Below are positions 32,823 through 41,645 of a stretch of 58,618 nt of DNA, one piece after another. The position numbers and the translations under genes were made by a program. Below the pieces are notes generated by a model. It ran no database searches, was not told the origin of the DNA, and saw nothing but the letters and a program-made list of their open reading frames with translations. This DNA comes from Embleya sp040605455 (GTDB taxonomy: Bacteria; Actinomycetota; Actinomycetes; Streptomycetales; Streptomycetaceae): assembly GCF_040605455.1 (NCBI RefSeq), contig NZ_JBEXCV010000043.1, positions 1 to 58,618 of the forward strand, in the 5' to 3' direction. The first letter of the stretch is position 1, and the number at the start of each line of letters is the position of its first letter.

Positions 32823-33827
32823 TCAGGACTTCTGTGCGTCCGGTGGTTCCGGTGGGGTCGTCGTGCCGACCGAGAGCAGTTTTCGCGCCAGCGCGTGAGC
32901 GCGTGTCGCGAGTTCGGGAGGGTCCAGTACCTCGAAGTCGTGTCCGAGAAGGAGTACGTGCATGAGGATGGCGTCGAGGGTCCCGGCGCCGCTGAATACC
33001 TCGCAGAGCTCGCCTCCGCGCGGTCGTACGACGGCCGCCGACGCGGAGATTTGTGCGCGGACCGTGTCGGCCGAGGCGTGTACGAGGAAGCGCGCCCGGT
33101 GTGGGTAGACCCGGCCGGCTACACCCTCTTGGACGTAGGTGGCCGCGTCGGGGGCCGCGCGCGGCTGGTAGCGCCAGGTGCGTGCGGCCACGTCGGTCAT
33201 GCGGTCGATGCGGAAGCTGCGCCAGTCGTCGCGGTCGAGGTCGAAGGCGAGGAGGTACCAGCGGCGGTCGGAGGCGACCAGACGGTACGGCTCGACCCGT
33301 CGCCGTCGTACCTCGTTCCCGGACGGGTAGTCGAAACCGGCCTCGACCTCGTCACGGCAGGCTCCGGCCAGGGTCATGAGCACTTGGGGGTCGATCGGCG
33401 TGGGGCCGGCGCCGAAGGATGCGACCGCGGCCGAGAGCGCCCGTACCTCGTGTCGTAGCCGGGTGGGCAGCACGCGGTCGAGTTTGGTCAGGGCCCGCAA
33501 TGCGGCGTCGCCGGCGCCGGGGACCGCGCCGGCGGCGCCCGCGATGAGCGAGACGACGGTGGCGATCGCCTCCTCGTCGTCGAGGAGCAGTGGCGGCAGG
33601 TCCGTGCCCGCGCCGAGTCGGTAGCCGCCGCCCACGCCCGGGTCGGCGTGTACCGGATAGCCGAGTGTGCGCAGTCGTTCGACGTCGCGCCGCACCGTGC
33701 GTGCGGTGACGCCGAGGCGGTCGGCGAGTTCGGGGCCGGTCCAGGCCCGGCGCTGTTGCAGCAGGCCGAGGAGGGTGAGGACTCGCTCCGTCGTACGCCG
33801 CTCGTCGCTGCTGCTTGCCGCGTCCAT
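32823..33827 (-). CDS. WYL-domain transcriptional regulator
   Basis: A 334-residue regulator, a paralogue in layout to the one at 29250-30272. The helix-turn-helix is TERVLTLLGLLQQRRAWTGPELADRLGVTARTVRRDVERLRTLGYP; the WYL domain is SDRRWYLLAFDLDRDDWRSFRIDRM; a WCX tail follows. ATG at 33827 with AGGGTG upstream; a GTG three codons earlier is possible. It is divergent from a DinB remnant and VOC gene across a perfect palindrome at 33851-33867. Confidence 0.92.
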   Translation of the reverse strand: MDAASSSDERRTTERVLTLLGLLQQRRAWTGPELADRLGVTARTVRRDVERLRTLGYPVHADPGVGGGYRLGAGTDLPPLLLDDEEAIATVVSLIAGAAGAVPGAGDAALRALTKLDRVLPTRLRHEVRALSAAVASFGAGPTPIDPQVLMTLAGACRDEVEAGFDYPSGNEVRRRRVEPYRLVASDRRWYLLAFDLDRDDWRSFRIDRMTDVAARTWRYQPRAAPDAATYVQEGVAGRVYPHRARFLVHASADTVRAQISASAAVVRPRGGELCEVFSGAGTLDAILMHVLLLGHDFEVLDPPELATRAHALARKLLSVGTTTPPEPPDAQKS

Positions 33828-33850
33828 GTCGTTCACCCTGGCAGAGATGG

Positions 33851-33867
33851 CGGACGGATACCGTCCG
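33851..33867. promoter_or_regulatory. Palindromic operator
   Basis: CGGACGG (33851-33857), ATA, CCGTCCG (33861-33867): a perfect inverted repeat between the WYL regulator start and the start of the DinB remnant, well placed for WYL-regulator binding. Confidence 0.7.
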
Positions 33868-33889
33868 CATGGAGTGCCAGGGTGGGTCC

Positions 33890-33994
33890 ATGTCCATGAA
33901 CGCGGACGAGCTCGACTGGAATCGCACATTGCGCAACCCGTGGGAGTTCCACTGGAAGCGTCGGGTCGCCATTACGAACGGAGCAAATCGATGA
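33890..33994 (+). pseudogene. N-terminal remnant of a DinB-family (DUF664) gene
   Basis: A 34-codon frame begins MSMNADELDWNRTLRNPWEFHWKRRV. The opening closely follows the N-terminus of DinB/DUF664 proteins, which run to about 170 residues, but it ends almost at once with TGA overlapping the VOC gene start (ATGA). DinB genes often lie beside a WYL regulator and a VOC gene, so an internal deletion of this gene is likely. Parent family: metal-dependent thiol-linked hydrolase/transferase-like proteins. Confidence 0.7.
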
Positions 33995-34452
33995 GCCGCC
34001 ACATGCAGGTCACCTTCGACGCCCACGACCCGCGGGCGCTGTCGTCCTTCTGGCGAGACGTGCTCGACTACGTCCACCCCGGGCCGCCGGGAGTCGATGT
34101 GCCCGAGGGCGTCGACCCGCTGTCCGCGTGGGACGACTTCCTGGCGCGGATCGGCGTACCGGAGGAGCAGCGCAACACGCGCTCGGCCATCGAGGATCCG
34201 GAGGGGCAGGGTCCGCGGGTGTTCTTCCAGCAGGTCCCGGAGGGCAAGGTCGCCAAGAATCGGGTGCACCTGGATGTTCGTGCGGCTCCCGGGCTGCAGG
34301 GGGAGGAGCGGATGGCGGCGTTGGAGGTCGAGTGCGCGCGGCTCGTCGCGTTGGGGGCGAAGCGGGTACGTCGCGAGGAACCGGCCCCGCCGCTGGGCGC
34401 GGGCCACATCGTGATGGCCGACCCCGAGGGCAACGAGTTCTGCCTGGACTGA
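33991..34452 (+). CDS. VOC (glyoxalase/bleomycin-resistance fold) protein
   Basis: A 153-residue single VOC protein: MQVTFDAHDPRALSSFWRDVLDY at the start and GHIVMADPEGNEFCLD at the end are the typical flanks. It may bind metal and a small substrate or antibiotic; the exact role is not evident. Translation is probably coupled to the DinB remnant through ATGA, so the remnant may be kept as a leader. Confidence 0.85.
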   Translation: MSRHMQVTFDAHDPRALSSFWRDVLDYVHPGPPGVDVPEGVDPLSAWDDFLARIGVPEEQRNTRSAIEDPEGQGPRVFFQQVPEGKVAKNRVHLDVRAAPGLQGEERMAALEVECARLVALGAKRVRREEPAPPLGAGHIVMADPEGNEFCLD

Positions 34453-34721
34453 CCCGGTTCGATGGTGCTCGCGGTTGCCTCGGACGCCCCGGTGGTCGCG
34501 GTCTCGGCGCTCAACGCGAGGGCGGCCGCACGGTCGGCGCCGGCCAAGTCGCCAAGCTCGACAAGTAGGTCACGCAGCGGCCCGACACCTTGGCCGTCGA
34601 GGGACGGTTGGCGGGGTGCGTCGTTGTTGGGGTGGATGTGGGTGGCCGGGGGTCAGGTGTCGGCGTCGATGGGCTCCCCGGCCGTGCGCCTGTCCACCGT
34701 GCTGCCCGTGACCGAGACCTG

Positions 34722-35590
34722 AACGCCGCGTGGTTCGGCGTGGGTTCGCAGGTCGCCGACCCAAGGGCTCGCTCCGCCGCCCGGTCCAGGGTCAACGCAC
34801 GGCATCGGTCCAGCGCCATGGCGAATACGGGCTCATCCGGCAGAGGCGGTCGTGCGGCGAAGTAGCCGGTGTCCCGGCGGGCCCGGTCCGCTGCGCCCAG
34901 GAGGAGTCCGACCCGCTCGGGTGTGCCGGCCGGCGCTGCCAGCGCCTCCAGGCTGTCGATGCAGCCGAGGACCAGGCCGTGCCGGAGTCGGATGCGCAGC
35001 GCGTCACGATGCAACGTGGCCGCTGCCGTCGGATCTTCGGGCGTGGTCAGATGGGCTCGCTCCGCCAGGGCCACGGACCTGAGTTGTGGCATCGCGGCGA
35101 GAGTCGGGGATGCCTCGGCCTGCTCCAGCCTGAGCCGCGCAGCCGGCGCATCGCCGGCGAGGCGCAGCGCCGCCGTGTGGGTGAGCAGCAGGTCGGGGGT
35201 GAACGCGTGCCGTTCCCGCTCGCACCAGCGCAACGCCTCCGTCGCGGCGCCACGCCACAGGGCCGGCTGGGCGCGCGTCGCGGACCAGCCGGGAACGCAC
35301 GGGGCGGTCGACGCCTCGTCGATCACCTGCTGCAGCTCGCCCAGGATCGTCTCGGCCTCGTCCGACCGGCCTCGCAGCGCGAGGATGCGGGCCGGCCCCC
35401 AGGCCGCGGTGCCGATCCGGAGGAAGTCGTGCAGCGGGGCGGCGGCGTCCCTGGCGCGGAGGGCGCTCTGCTCGGCTGCGGCCAGGTTCCCGGTGTGGGC
35501 TTGGCCGACGGCCAGGGCGGCAAGGCCCGTGGTGGCGACGGCCCGATCGCCGCGGTGCGTCGTGCGGCTCAAATGGCCGGCGCGGATCTC
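34722..35590 (-). pseudogene. Remnant of a LuxR-family ATPase/TPR regulator
   Basis: The minus-strand frame shows a helical, TPR-like block typical of the middle and rear of large LuxR (LAL-type) regulators: LAALAVGQAHTGNLAAAEQSALRARDAAAP, GELQQVIDEAS, VGLLLGAADRARRDTGY and DRCRALTLDRAAERAL. The N-terminal ATPase, and the C-terminal LuxR helix-turn-helix normally about 30 residues later, are missing. No start codon fits. Full-length relatives have about 900 residues, so only about a third is left. Frames downstream to 34453 are compositional and unassigned. Confidence 0.75.
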
Positions 35591-35675
35591 CGGTGCGGCG
35601 GGATGATGCGGAATGGCGTGCGGGACCGACACGATTTCCCGTGGTCGCGCTCCACCGTCCCGAGAGGGAGTCGTG

Positions 35676-36038
35676 ATGACCACTGTTGCATCCGAGCCGT
35701 TCGAGGGTCGGCCCGAAGTCCGTGCGCCGGGCGGAGCGGTACGCGGCACTCGGGAGGCGGGTGTCGCGGTCTTCCGGGGCATCCCGTTCGCCGAGCCGCC
35801 CGTCGGTGCGCTGCGATTCGCCGCGCCGCGGCCGGTCCGGGGCTGGGACGGGGTGCGGGAGGCGGTGTCGTACGGGCCGCCGCCTCCGCAGGGCGGCGCC
35901 CTGGGCATGGCCGAGCTGTCGCAGGAGGCGGTGGGCGACGACTGGCTGACGGTCAACGTCTGGTCGCCCGACCCGGGACCGCGCGCGGGGCTGCCGGTGA
36001 TGGTGTGGATCCAGGGCGGCGCGTACACGGCCCCGTAG
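35676..36038 (+). pseudogene. 5' part of a carboxylesterase gene interrupted by the transposon
   Basis: The frame starts at the ATG at 35676 (GAGAGGGAG site) and encodes a type-B carboxylesterase N-terminus: GAVRGTREAGVAVFRGIPFAEPPVGALRFAAP, DWLTVNVWSPD, and the oxyanion-hole region VMVWIQGGAYT. The transposon enters after codon GGAYT and the frame stops at 36038 inside the inverted repeat. The reading frame resumes exactly at 41646 if the element and one TACAC copy are removed. Type-B esterases have about 500 residues. Confidence 0.9.
36024..36028. repeat. Target-site duplication, left copy
   Basis: TACAC, repeated at 41646-41650. A 5-bp duplication is normal for Tn3-family elements. Confidence 0.9.
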
Positions 36039-36078
36039 TCCTAGCTCGGACACCAGGGAGCAAGTAACCCGCCGGTAG
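36029..36078 (+). repeat. Left terminal inverted repeat
   Basis: Matches the reverse complement of 41596-41645 at 43 of 50 positions. It includes the shared blocks AGTCCTAG, GACACCAGG and CAAGTAACCC. Confidence 0.9.
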
Positions 36079-36170
36079 CTTCCGAGGGGCTCGGGTCTGC
36101 CGTTTCCTGCCGCTCGGGCGCCTCGTTGGGGTGATCAGGTGAACCGACGGTCCGACGGCAAGGGGCGGGT

Positions 36171-39152
36171 GTGCGGCAGGAGTGGTCACCGGAAGACGTG
36201 GTGGCGTGCTGGACGTTGGTGGATGGTGACTGGGACCTGGTGGCCAACAAGTCCGGCCCGACCAGGCTCGGCTTCTGTCTGATGCTCAAGTTCTTCGAGA
36301 TCGAGGGCCGGTTCCCGGAGTTCATCGAGGAGTTCCCACAGCCCGCTGTCGAGTACGTCGCCGGTCTGGTCAAGGTGCTGGCGGCCGAGTTCGCGAAGTA
36401 CGACTTGGCGGGCGCGAAGCGGCACCGGAAGCAGATCCGCGATGCGCTGGGGTTCCGGCCGTCGACAGTGGCGGACGAGGAACGCCTGACGGAGTGGATG
36501 GCGACGGAGGTCTGCCCGGTCGAGCTGGTCGAGGACCGACAGCGGGCGGCGCTGCTGGTGCAGTGCCGTGTCGAGCGGATTGAGCCGCCGGGCCGTACCC
36601 GTGTGGAGAAGGTGCTGGTGGCGGCCCGCAATCGGTGGGAGCGGGCGTTCTGTACGCGCACCATCGAGCGCCTCGGTGACGTCGCCACGGCCCGCCTGCT
36701 GGCGCTGGTGGCGGAAGACAACGAGGACGGCGCCGCCCTGCTGGCCGCGCTCAAGCGCGATCCGGGCGCGGTCGGTCTGGACTCGCTGCTGACCGAGATC
36801 ACCAAGCTGAACGGCGTGCGCAGACTCGGCCTTCCCGAGGGGCTGTTCGCGGGCTGCTCGGAGAAGATGGTGGCCGCGTGGCGGGCGCGGGCAATCAAGA
36901 TGTACCCCTCGGACTTCCGCGACACCGCAGAGGACGTACGGATCACGCTGCTCGCGGCGCTGTGCTCCTCCCGCCAGGCAGAGATCACGGACGCGCTGGT
37001 TGAGCTGCTGGTGGCTCTGGTCCACAAGATCAACGCCCGTGCCGAGCGGCGGGTGGAGAGGCAGCTGACGGCGGAGCTGAAGAAGGTCCGGGGCAAGGAG
37101 GGCATCCTCTTCAAGCTCGCCGACGCGGCGATCGGCAAGCCGGACGAGGTGGTGCGCACAGCGCTGTACCCGGTGGTCGGGGAGAAGACGTTGCGCGACC
37201 TGGTGGCGGAGGCGAAGGCGAACGAGAAGGTCTTCAAGGCCAAGGTCCGCACAACCCTGCGCTCCTCGTACAGCTCGTACTACCGGCAGATGCTGCCGCC
37301 CTTGCTGAAGACGCTGGGCTTCAAGTGCAACAACACCGCCTACCGGCCGGTGATGGACGCGATGAAGCTGCTGGAGAAGTACGCCGAGGTCGACGGCAAG
37401 ACCCGCTTCTACGACGCCGCCGACGAGGTGCCGATGGATGGCGTCGTACGCAAGGACTGGCGCGAGGCCGTCGTGGACGACAAGGGCAAGGTCGAGCGCA
37501 TCCCGTACGAGCTGTGCGTCCTGGTCGCGCTGCGTGAGGCGATCCGGCGCCGCGAGATCTACATCGAGGGCGGCCTGCGCTGGCGCAACGCAGAGGACGA
37601 CCTGCCCGGAGACTTCGAGGCCACCCGCACCGTGCACTACGCCGCGATCCGCCAGCCCCAGGACCCTAAGGAGTTCATCCGGAGTCTGAAGCAGCGGATG
37701 ACGGCCGGCTTGGACCGGCTGTCCGCCGCTTTCGCGGACGGCTCGGCGGGCGGGGTGAAGGTCACCACCCGCAAGGGCGAGCCGTGGATCACCGTGCCGA
37801 AGTTGGAGAAGCTGGACGAGCCCACCGGCTTGGCGGCCCTGAAGGAGGAGGTCGTACGCCGCTGGGGCGTGCTCGACCTTTTGGACGTGCTCAAGAACGC
37901 TGACTTCGACGCCGGCTTCACGGATGAGTTCGCCTCAGTCGCCGCGTACGAGCGCATCGACCGAGCCACCCTCCAGCGCCGCCTCCTGTTGGCGCTCTTC
38001 GCGCTGGGCACCAACATGGGCATCCGTGCCATCGTGGCGACCGGCGAGCACGGCGAGACCGAGGCCGCCCTGCGGCACGTCCGAAAGCACTTCATCACGG
38101 TCGACAACCTGCGGGCCGCCGTGACGAAGCTGGTGAATGTCACCTTTACCGCCCGCGATACGTCATGGTGGGGCCGGGGAACGGCGTGCGCGTCGGACTC
38201 CAAGAAGTTCGGGTCCTGGTCCAGCAACTTCATGACCGAGTATCACGCCCGCTACGGCGGCAACGGCGTGATGATTTACTGGCACGTCGAGCGGAAGAAC
38301 GTCTGCATCTACTCCCAGCTCAAGTCCTGTTCGTCGTCCGAGGTCGCGGCGATGATCGAGGGCCTGTTGCGGCACTGCACGGATGCCGAGATCGAGTCGA
38401 ACTATGTCGACACGCACGGCGCGAGCGTGGTCGGGTTCGCCTTCACCGAGCTGCTCAACTTCCGCCTGCTACCCCGGCTGAAGAACATCGGCAGCATTCG
38501 CCTGTACCGCCCGGACGACACCCCGCCCGGCTGGCCGGCCCTCGGTGGCTCGCTGACTCGGCCGATCCGCTGGGACCTGATCGAGCAGCAGTATGACCAG
38601 ATGGTCAAGTACGCCACCGCCCTGCGCCTAGGGACGGCGGAGGCCGAGCAGGTGCTGCGGCGCTTCACCCGCGGAGGTCCGAAGCACCCCACCTACGCTG
38701 CGCTCGAAGAACTCGGCCGTGCGGTGCGCACGATCTTCGCGTGCGACTACCTCGCCAGCCCGGGCCTGCGCCGCGAGATCCACGGTGGCCTCCAGGTCGT
38801 GGAGAACTGGAACAGCGCGAACACCGTCCTGCACTACGGCAAGGACGGCGCCCTGACCGGCCCGGACAAGGAGCACGCCGAGACCTCGATGCTCGCGCTC
38901 CACCTGCTCCAGTCGAGTCTCGTGCACATCAACACCCTGCTGCTCCAGCAGGTTCTTGCCGAACCGGCCTGGGCGAAGAAGTTGTCGGACGAGGACCGGC
39001 GGGGCCTTACCGCCCTGTTCTGGTCGAACGTCAACCCGTACGGCACCTTCCGTCTCGACATGGACAAGCGGCTCGACCTGCTGCCCGTGACCGTGCCCGG
39101 ACCCCGCCAAGCGGCCGACACCCCGGCACGGTCGTTGCGCTCAACACCGTGA
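36171..39152 (+). CDS. tnpA: Tn3-family transposase
   Basis: A 993-residue transposase, full length for the family (about 1,000). The DDE acid residues are visible in ACASDSKKFGSW (Asp, about residue 676), SNYVDTHGAS (Asp, about 747) and VVENWNSAN (Glu, about 881), and EWSPEDVVACWTLVDGDWDLVANKSGPTRLGF marks the N-terminus. GTG start at 36171. It binds the terminal repeats and carries out replicative strand transfer. No frameshift or missing motif is seen, so the element may still be active. Confidence 0.95.
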   Translation: MRQEWSPEDVVACWTLVDGDWDLVANKSGPTRLGFCLMLKFFEIEGRFPEFIEEFPQPAVEYVAGLVKVLAAEFAKYDLAGAKRHRKQIRDALGFRPSTVADEERLTEWMATEVCPVELVEDRQRAALLVQCRVERIEPPGRTRVEKVLVAARNRWERAFCTRTIERLGDVATARLLALVAEDNEDGAALLAALKRDPGAVGLDSLLTEITKLNGVRRLGLPEGLFAGCSEKMVAAWRARAIKMYPSDFRDTAEDVRITLLAALCSSRQAEITDALVELLVALVHKINARAERRVERQLTAELKKVRGKEGILFKLADAAIGKPDEVVRTALYPVVGEKTLRDLVAEAKANEKVFKAKVRTTLRSSYSSYYRQMLPPLLKTLGFKCNNTAYRPVMDAMKLLEKYAEVDGKTRFYDAADEVPMDGVVRKDWREAVVDDKGKVERIPYELCVLVALREAIRRREIYIEGGLRWRNAEDDLPGDFEATRTVHYAAIRQPQDPKEFIRSLKQRMTAGLDRLSAAFADGSAGGVKVTTRKGEPWITVPKLEKLDEPTGLAALKEEVVRRWGVLDLLDVLKNADFDAGFTDEFASVAAYERIDRATLQRRLLLALFALGTNMGIRAIVATGEHGETEAALRHVRKHFITVDNLRAAVTKLVNVTFTARDTSWWGRGTACASDSKKFGSWSSNFMTEYHARYGGNGVMIYWHVERKNVCIYSQLKSCSSSEVAAMIEGLLRHCTDAEIESNYVDTHGASVVGFAFTELLNFRLLPRLKNIGSIRLYRPDDTPPGWPALGGSLTRPIRWDLIEQQYDQMVKYATALRLGTAEAEQVLRRFTRGGPKHPTYAALEELGRAVRTIFACDYLASPGLRREIHGGLQVVENWNSANTVLHYGKDGALTGPDKEHAETSMLALHLLQSSLVHINTLLLQQVLAEPAWAKKLSDEDRRGLTALFWSNVNPYGTFRLDMDKRLDLLPVTVPGPRQAADTPARSLRSTP

Positions 39153-39358
39153 GGCGACCAGAGCACACCTATCGACCCCCGCCTGCGCGCACTGCACCGA
39201 AGAGGCACCCAGCCCCGTCGGCATCCCCGTGGTCGCCGGCAGCCCGCCTGGCCAGCAGCTCCGGGCCGCCCACGCGGCTGGCCGCACTCCGCCTGCGCCC
39301 GGCAGAGCATCGAACAGCCGCGCGGATTCCCAGGTCGGCGGCGACTTGGCGGATGGAC

Positions 39359-40183
39359 TCAGGAGGCGGCGCGTACGGCGGTCGCGGCCAGGGTGGTGTA
39401 GTTCATCGTGAAGCGTCCGCCCAGGGAGTCGATGGCGCCCCCCACCGCGTCCAGTATCTCGGCCAGCTGATCGGGACGGAGTTGGGTGAGGCCGCCGGTG
39501 GTGGGTAGCAGGTCCAGCCATTGGTCGCGCGTGTAGGACTGCTCCCAGTCGAATCGCCATTGTTCAGGATCGTTGAACTGTTTGGTCTCGCGGACCTTGT
39601 CGGCAACCTTCGCGTATGCCGCCTGGTAGAGGTCGAGCGGACGTCGGGCCGGTTGACCGTTGAGCGGGGAATCGGGCGCCACCCGTCGATAGGCAGAGGC
39701 GAACGGGTCGGCCACCTCGGCAGGCGGCTCGTACACGTGCCCGAAGATCGCCAGTCGTCCCCCTGGACGCAGCGCACGTGCCGCCTTCACGGCGCCGGCG
39801 GCCGGATCCACCCAGTGCCACGACTGGGCGGCGACGACCGTGTCGAACGTCCGGCCGGACGGCTGCCAGGCTTCGAAGGCCGCCACCTCGACCTCCAGGC
39901 CACGGGCTCGCGCGAAGTCGGCCATCCGCGCATCGGGCTCTACGCCGAGCACGGCGCAGCCGGCGGCCTGGAACTGGCGGCCTGCGATGCCGGTGCCGCA
40001 ACCGACGTCGAGCACGTCAGGCCCCGGGCTACCGGCGACGATCCGTGCCACCAACGCATCGGGGTAGCCGGGCCGGGCTTGGTCGTAACGTTGCGCGTCC
40101 ACGCCGAACGACTCGGCCATCCGCCGAGCCTTATGCGGCTCCGCCGGAGACGGTTCTGGTTGTTCTCGCGGTAAGGTGGGCAT
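39359..40183 (-). CDS. SAM-dependent class I methyltransferase, transposon passenger
   Basis: A 274-residue methyltransferase. SAM-binding motif I is VLDVGCGTGIAG (about 58-69), the acidic residue of motif II is in VLGVEPDARM, and motif IV/post-I is AAQSWHWVDP. The fourth codon is TTA, rare in Streptomyces and read only by the bldA tRNA, so expression may be limited to late growth. It is divergent from a TetR gene with two palindromes around the start. Passengers regulated by TetR are often for resistance or detoxification; the substrate is unknown. Confidence 0.9.
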   Translation of the reverse strand: MPTLPREQPEPSPAEPHKARRMAESFGVDAQRYDQARPGYPDALVARIVAGSPGPDVLDVGCGTGIAGRQFQAAGCAVLGVEPDARMADFARARGLEVEVAAFEAWQPSGRTFDTVVAAQSWHWVDPAAGAVKAARALRPGGRLAIFGHVYEPPAEVADPFASAYRRVAPDSPLNGQPARRPLDLYQAAYAKVADKVRETKQFNDPEQWRFDWEQSYTRDQWLDLLPTTGGLTQLRPDQLAEILDAVGGAIDSLGGRFTMNYTTLAATAVRAAS

Positions 40184-40212
40184 GCGCCCACCTTAGTGGG
40201 CGCATGCCCACT
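40175..40212. promoter_or_regulatory. Two adjacent palindromic operators for the passenger pair
   Basis: GGTGGGC-ATGC-GCCCACC (40175-40192) and AGTGGGC-GCAT-GCCCACT (40195-40212) are two perfect palindromes of the same core, TGGGC(N4)GCCCA, centred 20 bases apart. The first overlaps the methyltransferase start codon and the second lies in the TetR leader, so TetR binding would block both genes. Confidence 0.85.
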
Positions 40213-40253
40213 AGGCAACACATGCAAGTGGGCTGACACGAGAGGATCTGCGA

Positions 40254-40856
40254 GTGCCGACTGGGGTGCACCTTCGCGACGCGCGGCAGCAGCTGTTCGA
40301 CGCTGCCGAACGCGTGCTTCTGCGGGACGGGCCGAACGGTCTGACCAGCCGCGCCGTCACAGACGAGGCGGGCTGCGCCAAAGGCGTTCTGCACCGGCAC
40401 TTCAGCGACTTTGACGCCTTCCTCGCCGACCTCGTGCTCGACCGGGCCGCGCAGCTTGAGAGGCAGGCGAGTGCGCTGCGTGAGTCCGTCGGCACCGGCA
40501 CGGTGGCCGACAACCTCACCAGCGCGCTGACCACCCTGTTCGGACCGATTCCGGTGGCAATCATCCCGCTCATCACCTTCCGGGACGAGCTGCGCGCACG
40601 ACTGCGGAAGGCGAGGTCCGGAGGCGGCATCGCGATCCTGGCCCAGGTCGCGACCGCGATCTCCGCTTATCTGGCCGCCGAGCGTGAACTGGGCCGCATC
40701 GCGGCCGACGCCGACATCGACTCGCTCACCCTCTCTCTGGTCGGTGGCGGGCATCTCCTGTTCGCAGACCGCGATCCCGGCCCGCCGGCCACGGCAGTCG
40801 TCAACAAGCTCGTCACGGCGGTCATCGCCGATGCGGTACAACGACGACCCGCCTAG
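40254..40856 (+). CDS. TetR/AcrR family regulator, transposon passenger
   Basis: A 200-residue repressor. The helix-turn-helix is LTSRAVTDEAGCAKGVLHRHFSDFDAFLADLV. The GTG at 40254 has a GAGAGGA site upstream. Divergent from the methyltransferase and next to the paired palindromes, so it very likely controls that gene and itself. It travels with the transposon, placing its target within the element. Confidence 0.9.
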   Translation: MPTGVHLRDARQQLFDAAERVLLRDGPNGLTSRAVTDEAGCAKGVLHRHFSDFDAFLADLVLDRAAQLERQASALRESVGTGTVADNLTSALTTLFGPIPVAIIPLITFRDELRARLRKARSGGGIAILAQVATAISAYLAAERELGRIAADADIDSLTLSLVGGGHLLFADRDPGPPATAVVNKLVTAVIADAVQRRPA

Positions 40857-40864
40857 GGACCCCT

Positions 40865-40968
40865 GAGTGTCGGCAAACGACCGTTTGCCGACACTCGCGC
40901 ACGTAATCGCGAACCCGCAGGTGGACACTGTCGATAACTCGCGTCGGAAATCAACGTCGGAGAACGGT
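40865..40968. promoter_or_regulatory. res-like resolution site
   Basis: A 15-bp-arm perfect palindrome (GAGTGTCGGCAAACG 40865-40879, AC, CGTTTGCCGACACTC 40882-40896) lies directly upstream of the resolvase gene. Its spacing and TGTCGG...CCGACA ends resemble the crossover subsite of Tn3 res regions. TGTCGATAACT and CGTCGG at 40929-40960 may be accessory subsites. Confidence 0.7.
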
Positions 40969-41595
40969 ATGGCCGATAGATTCCGACACATGCTCATCGG
41001 CTACGCGCGCGTCTCGACCGCCGACCAGAACCCCGACCACCAGATCGACGCCCTGCTCCGGGCCGGCGTCGACCGCGACCGCGTCCACGTCGACACCGCG
41101 AGCGGCGCGAAGGCGTCCCGGCCGAAGCTCGACCTCGTCATGCAACTGCTGCGGGAGGGCGACACATTGAAGGTCACCCGGCTCGACCGGCTCTCCCGCT
41201 CGGTGCTGCACCTGGTGACGCTCGGGGCCGAGCTCCGGGAGCGCGGGATCGGGCTGCACGTCATGGAGCAGGGCATCGACACCTCCACCATGGAGGGCCG
41301 CGCCATGTTCGGGATGTTGTCCGTGCTCGCCGAACTCCAGCGCGAACTGATCGTGGCGAACACCAACGACGGGCTCGCCTCCGCACGGGCCCGCGGCCGG
41401 GTCGGCGGGCGTCGGCCCAGGCTCACCGACGACCAAGCCTCGCTCGCCCAACAACTTTACGACGAGCGGGAGAAGACCGTCCAGCAGATCGCCGACATGT
41501 TCGGCGTGCCGCGGTCGACGGTGTACGGACACCTCGACAAGACCAAGACCGTCCCACGCCAACCGAGGAAGAGCATGGTCACGAAGCCGAGATAG
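40969..41595 (+). CDS. tnpR: Serine resolvase/recombinase
   Basis: A 208-residue site-specific recombinase. The catalytic domain opens LIGYARVSTADQNPDHQ with the active Ser15 of RVSTADQ. VTRLDRLSRSVLHLV and GRAMFGMLSVLAELQREL follow, and a C-terminal helix-turn-helix is TVQQIADMFGVPRSTVYGHL. The start at 40969 is chosen (GGAG 6 bases upstream); a longer reading from 40867 would translate the res palindrome. It resolves cointegrates formed by TnpA at the res-like site just upstream. Confidence 0.95.
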   Translation: MADRFRHMLIGYARVSTADQNPDHQIDALLRAGVDRDRVHVDTASGAKASRPKLDLVMQLLREGDTLKVTRLDRLSRSVLHLVTLGAELRERGIGLHVMEQGIDTSTMEGRAMFGMLSVLAELQRELIVANTNDGLASARARGRVGGRRPRLTDDQASLAQQLYDEREKTVQQIADMFGVPRSTVYGHLDKTKTVPRQPRKSMVTKPR

Positions 41596-41645
41596 CTACT
41601 GGTGGGTTACTTGTTTCCTGGTGTCTGGGCTAGGACTCCGGGGCC
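41596..41645 (-). repeat. Right terminal inverted repeat
   Basis: Reverse complement of the left end at 43 of 50 positions, ending GGGGCC at 41645. Confidence 0.9.

Larger units (their letters stand above)
36029..41645. mobile_element. Tn3-family transposon with methyltransferase/TetR passengers
   Basis: A 5,617-bp element. It is bounded by about 50-bp terminal inverted repeats starting GGCCCCG (left 36029-36078, right 41596-41645, 7 mismatches in 50) and flanked by TACAC direct repeats. It contains tnpA (36171-39152), a passenger methyltransferase (minus) and TetR gene (plus), a res-like site near 40865, and a serine resolvase (40969-41595). Everything needed for replicative transposition and cointegrate resolution appears intact. 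It split the carboxylesterase gene, so insertion is later than that gene. Confidence 0.93.
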
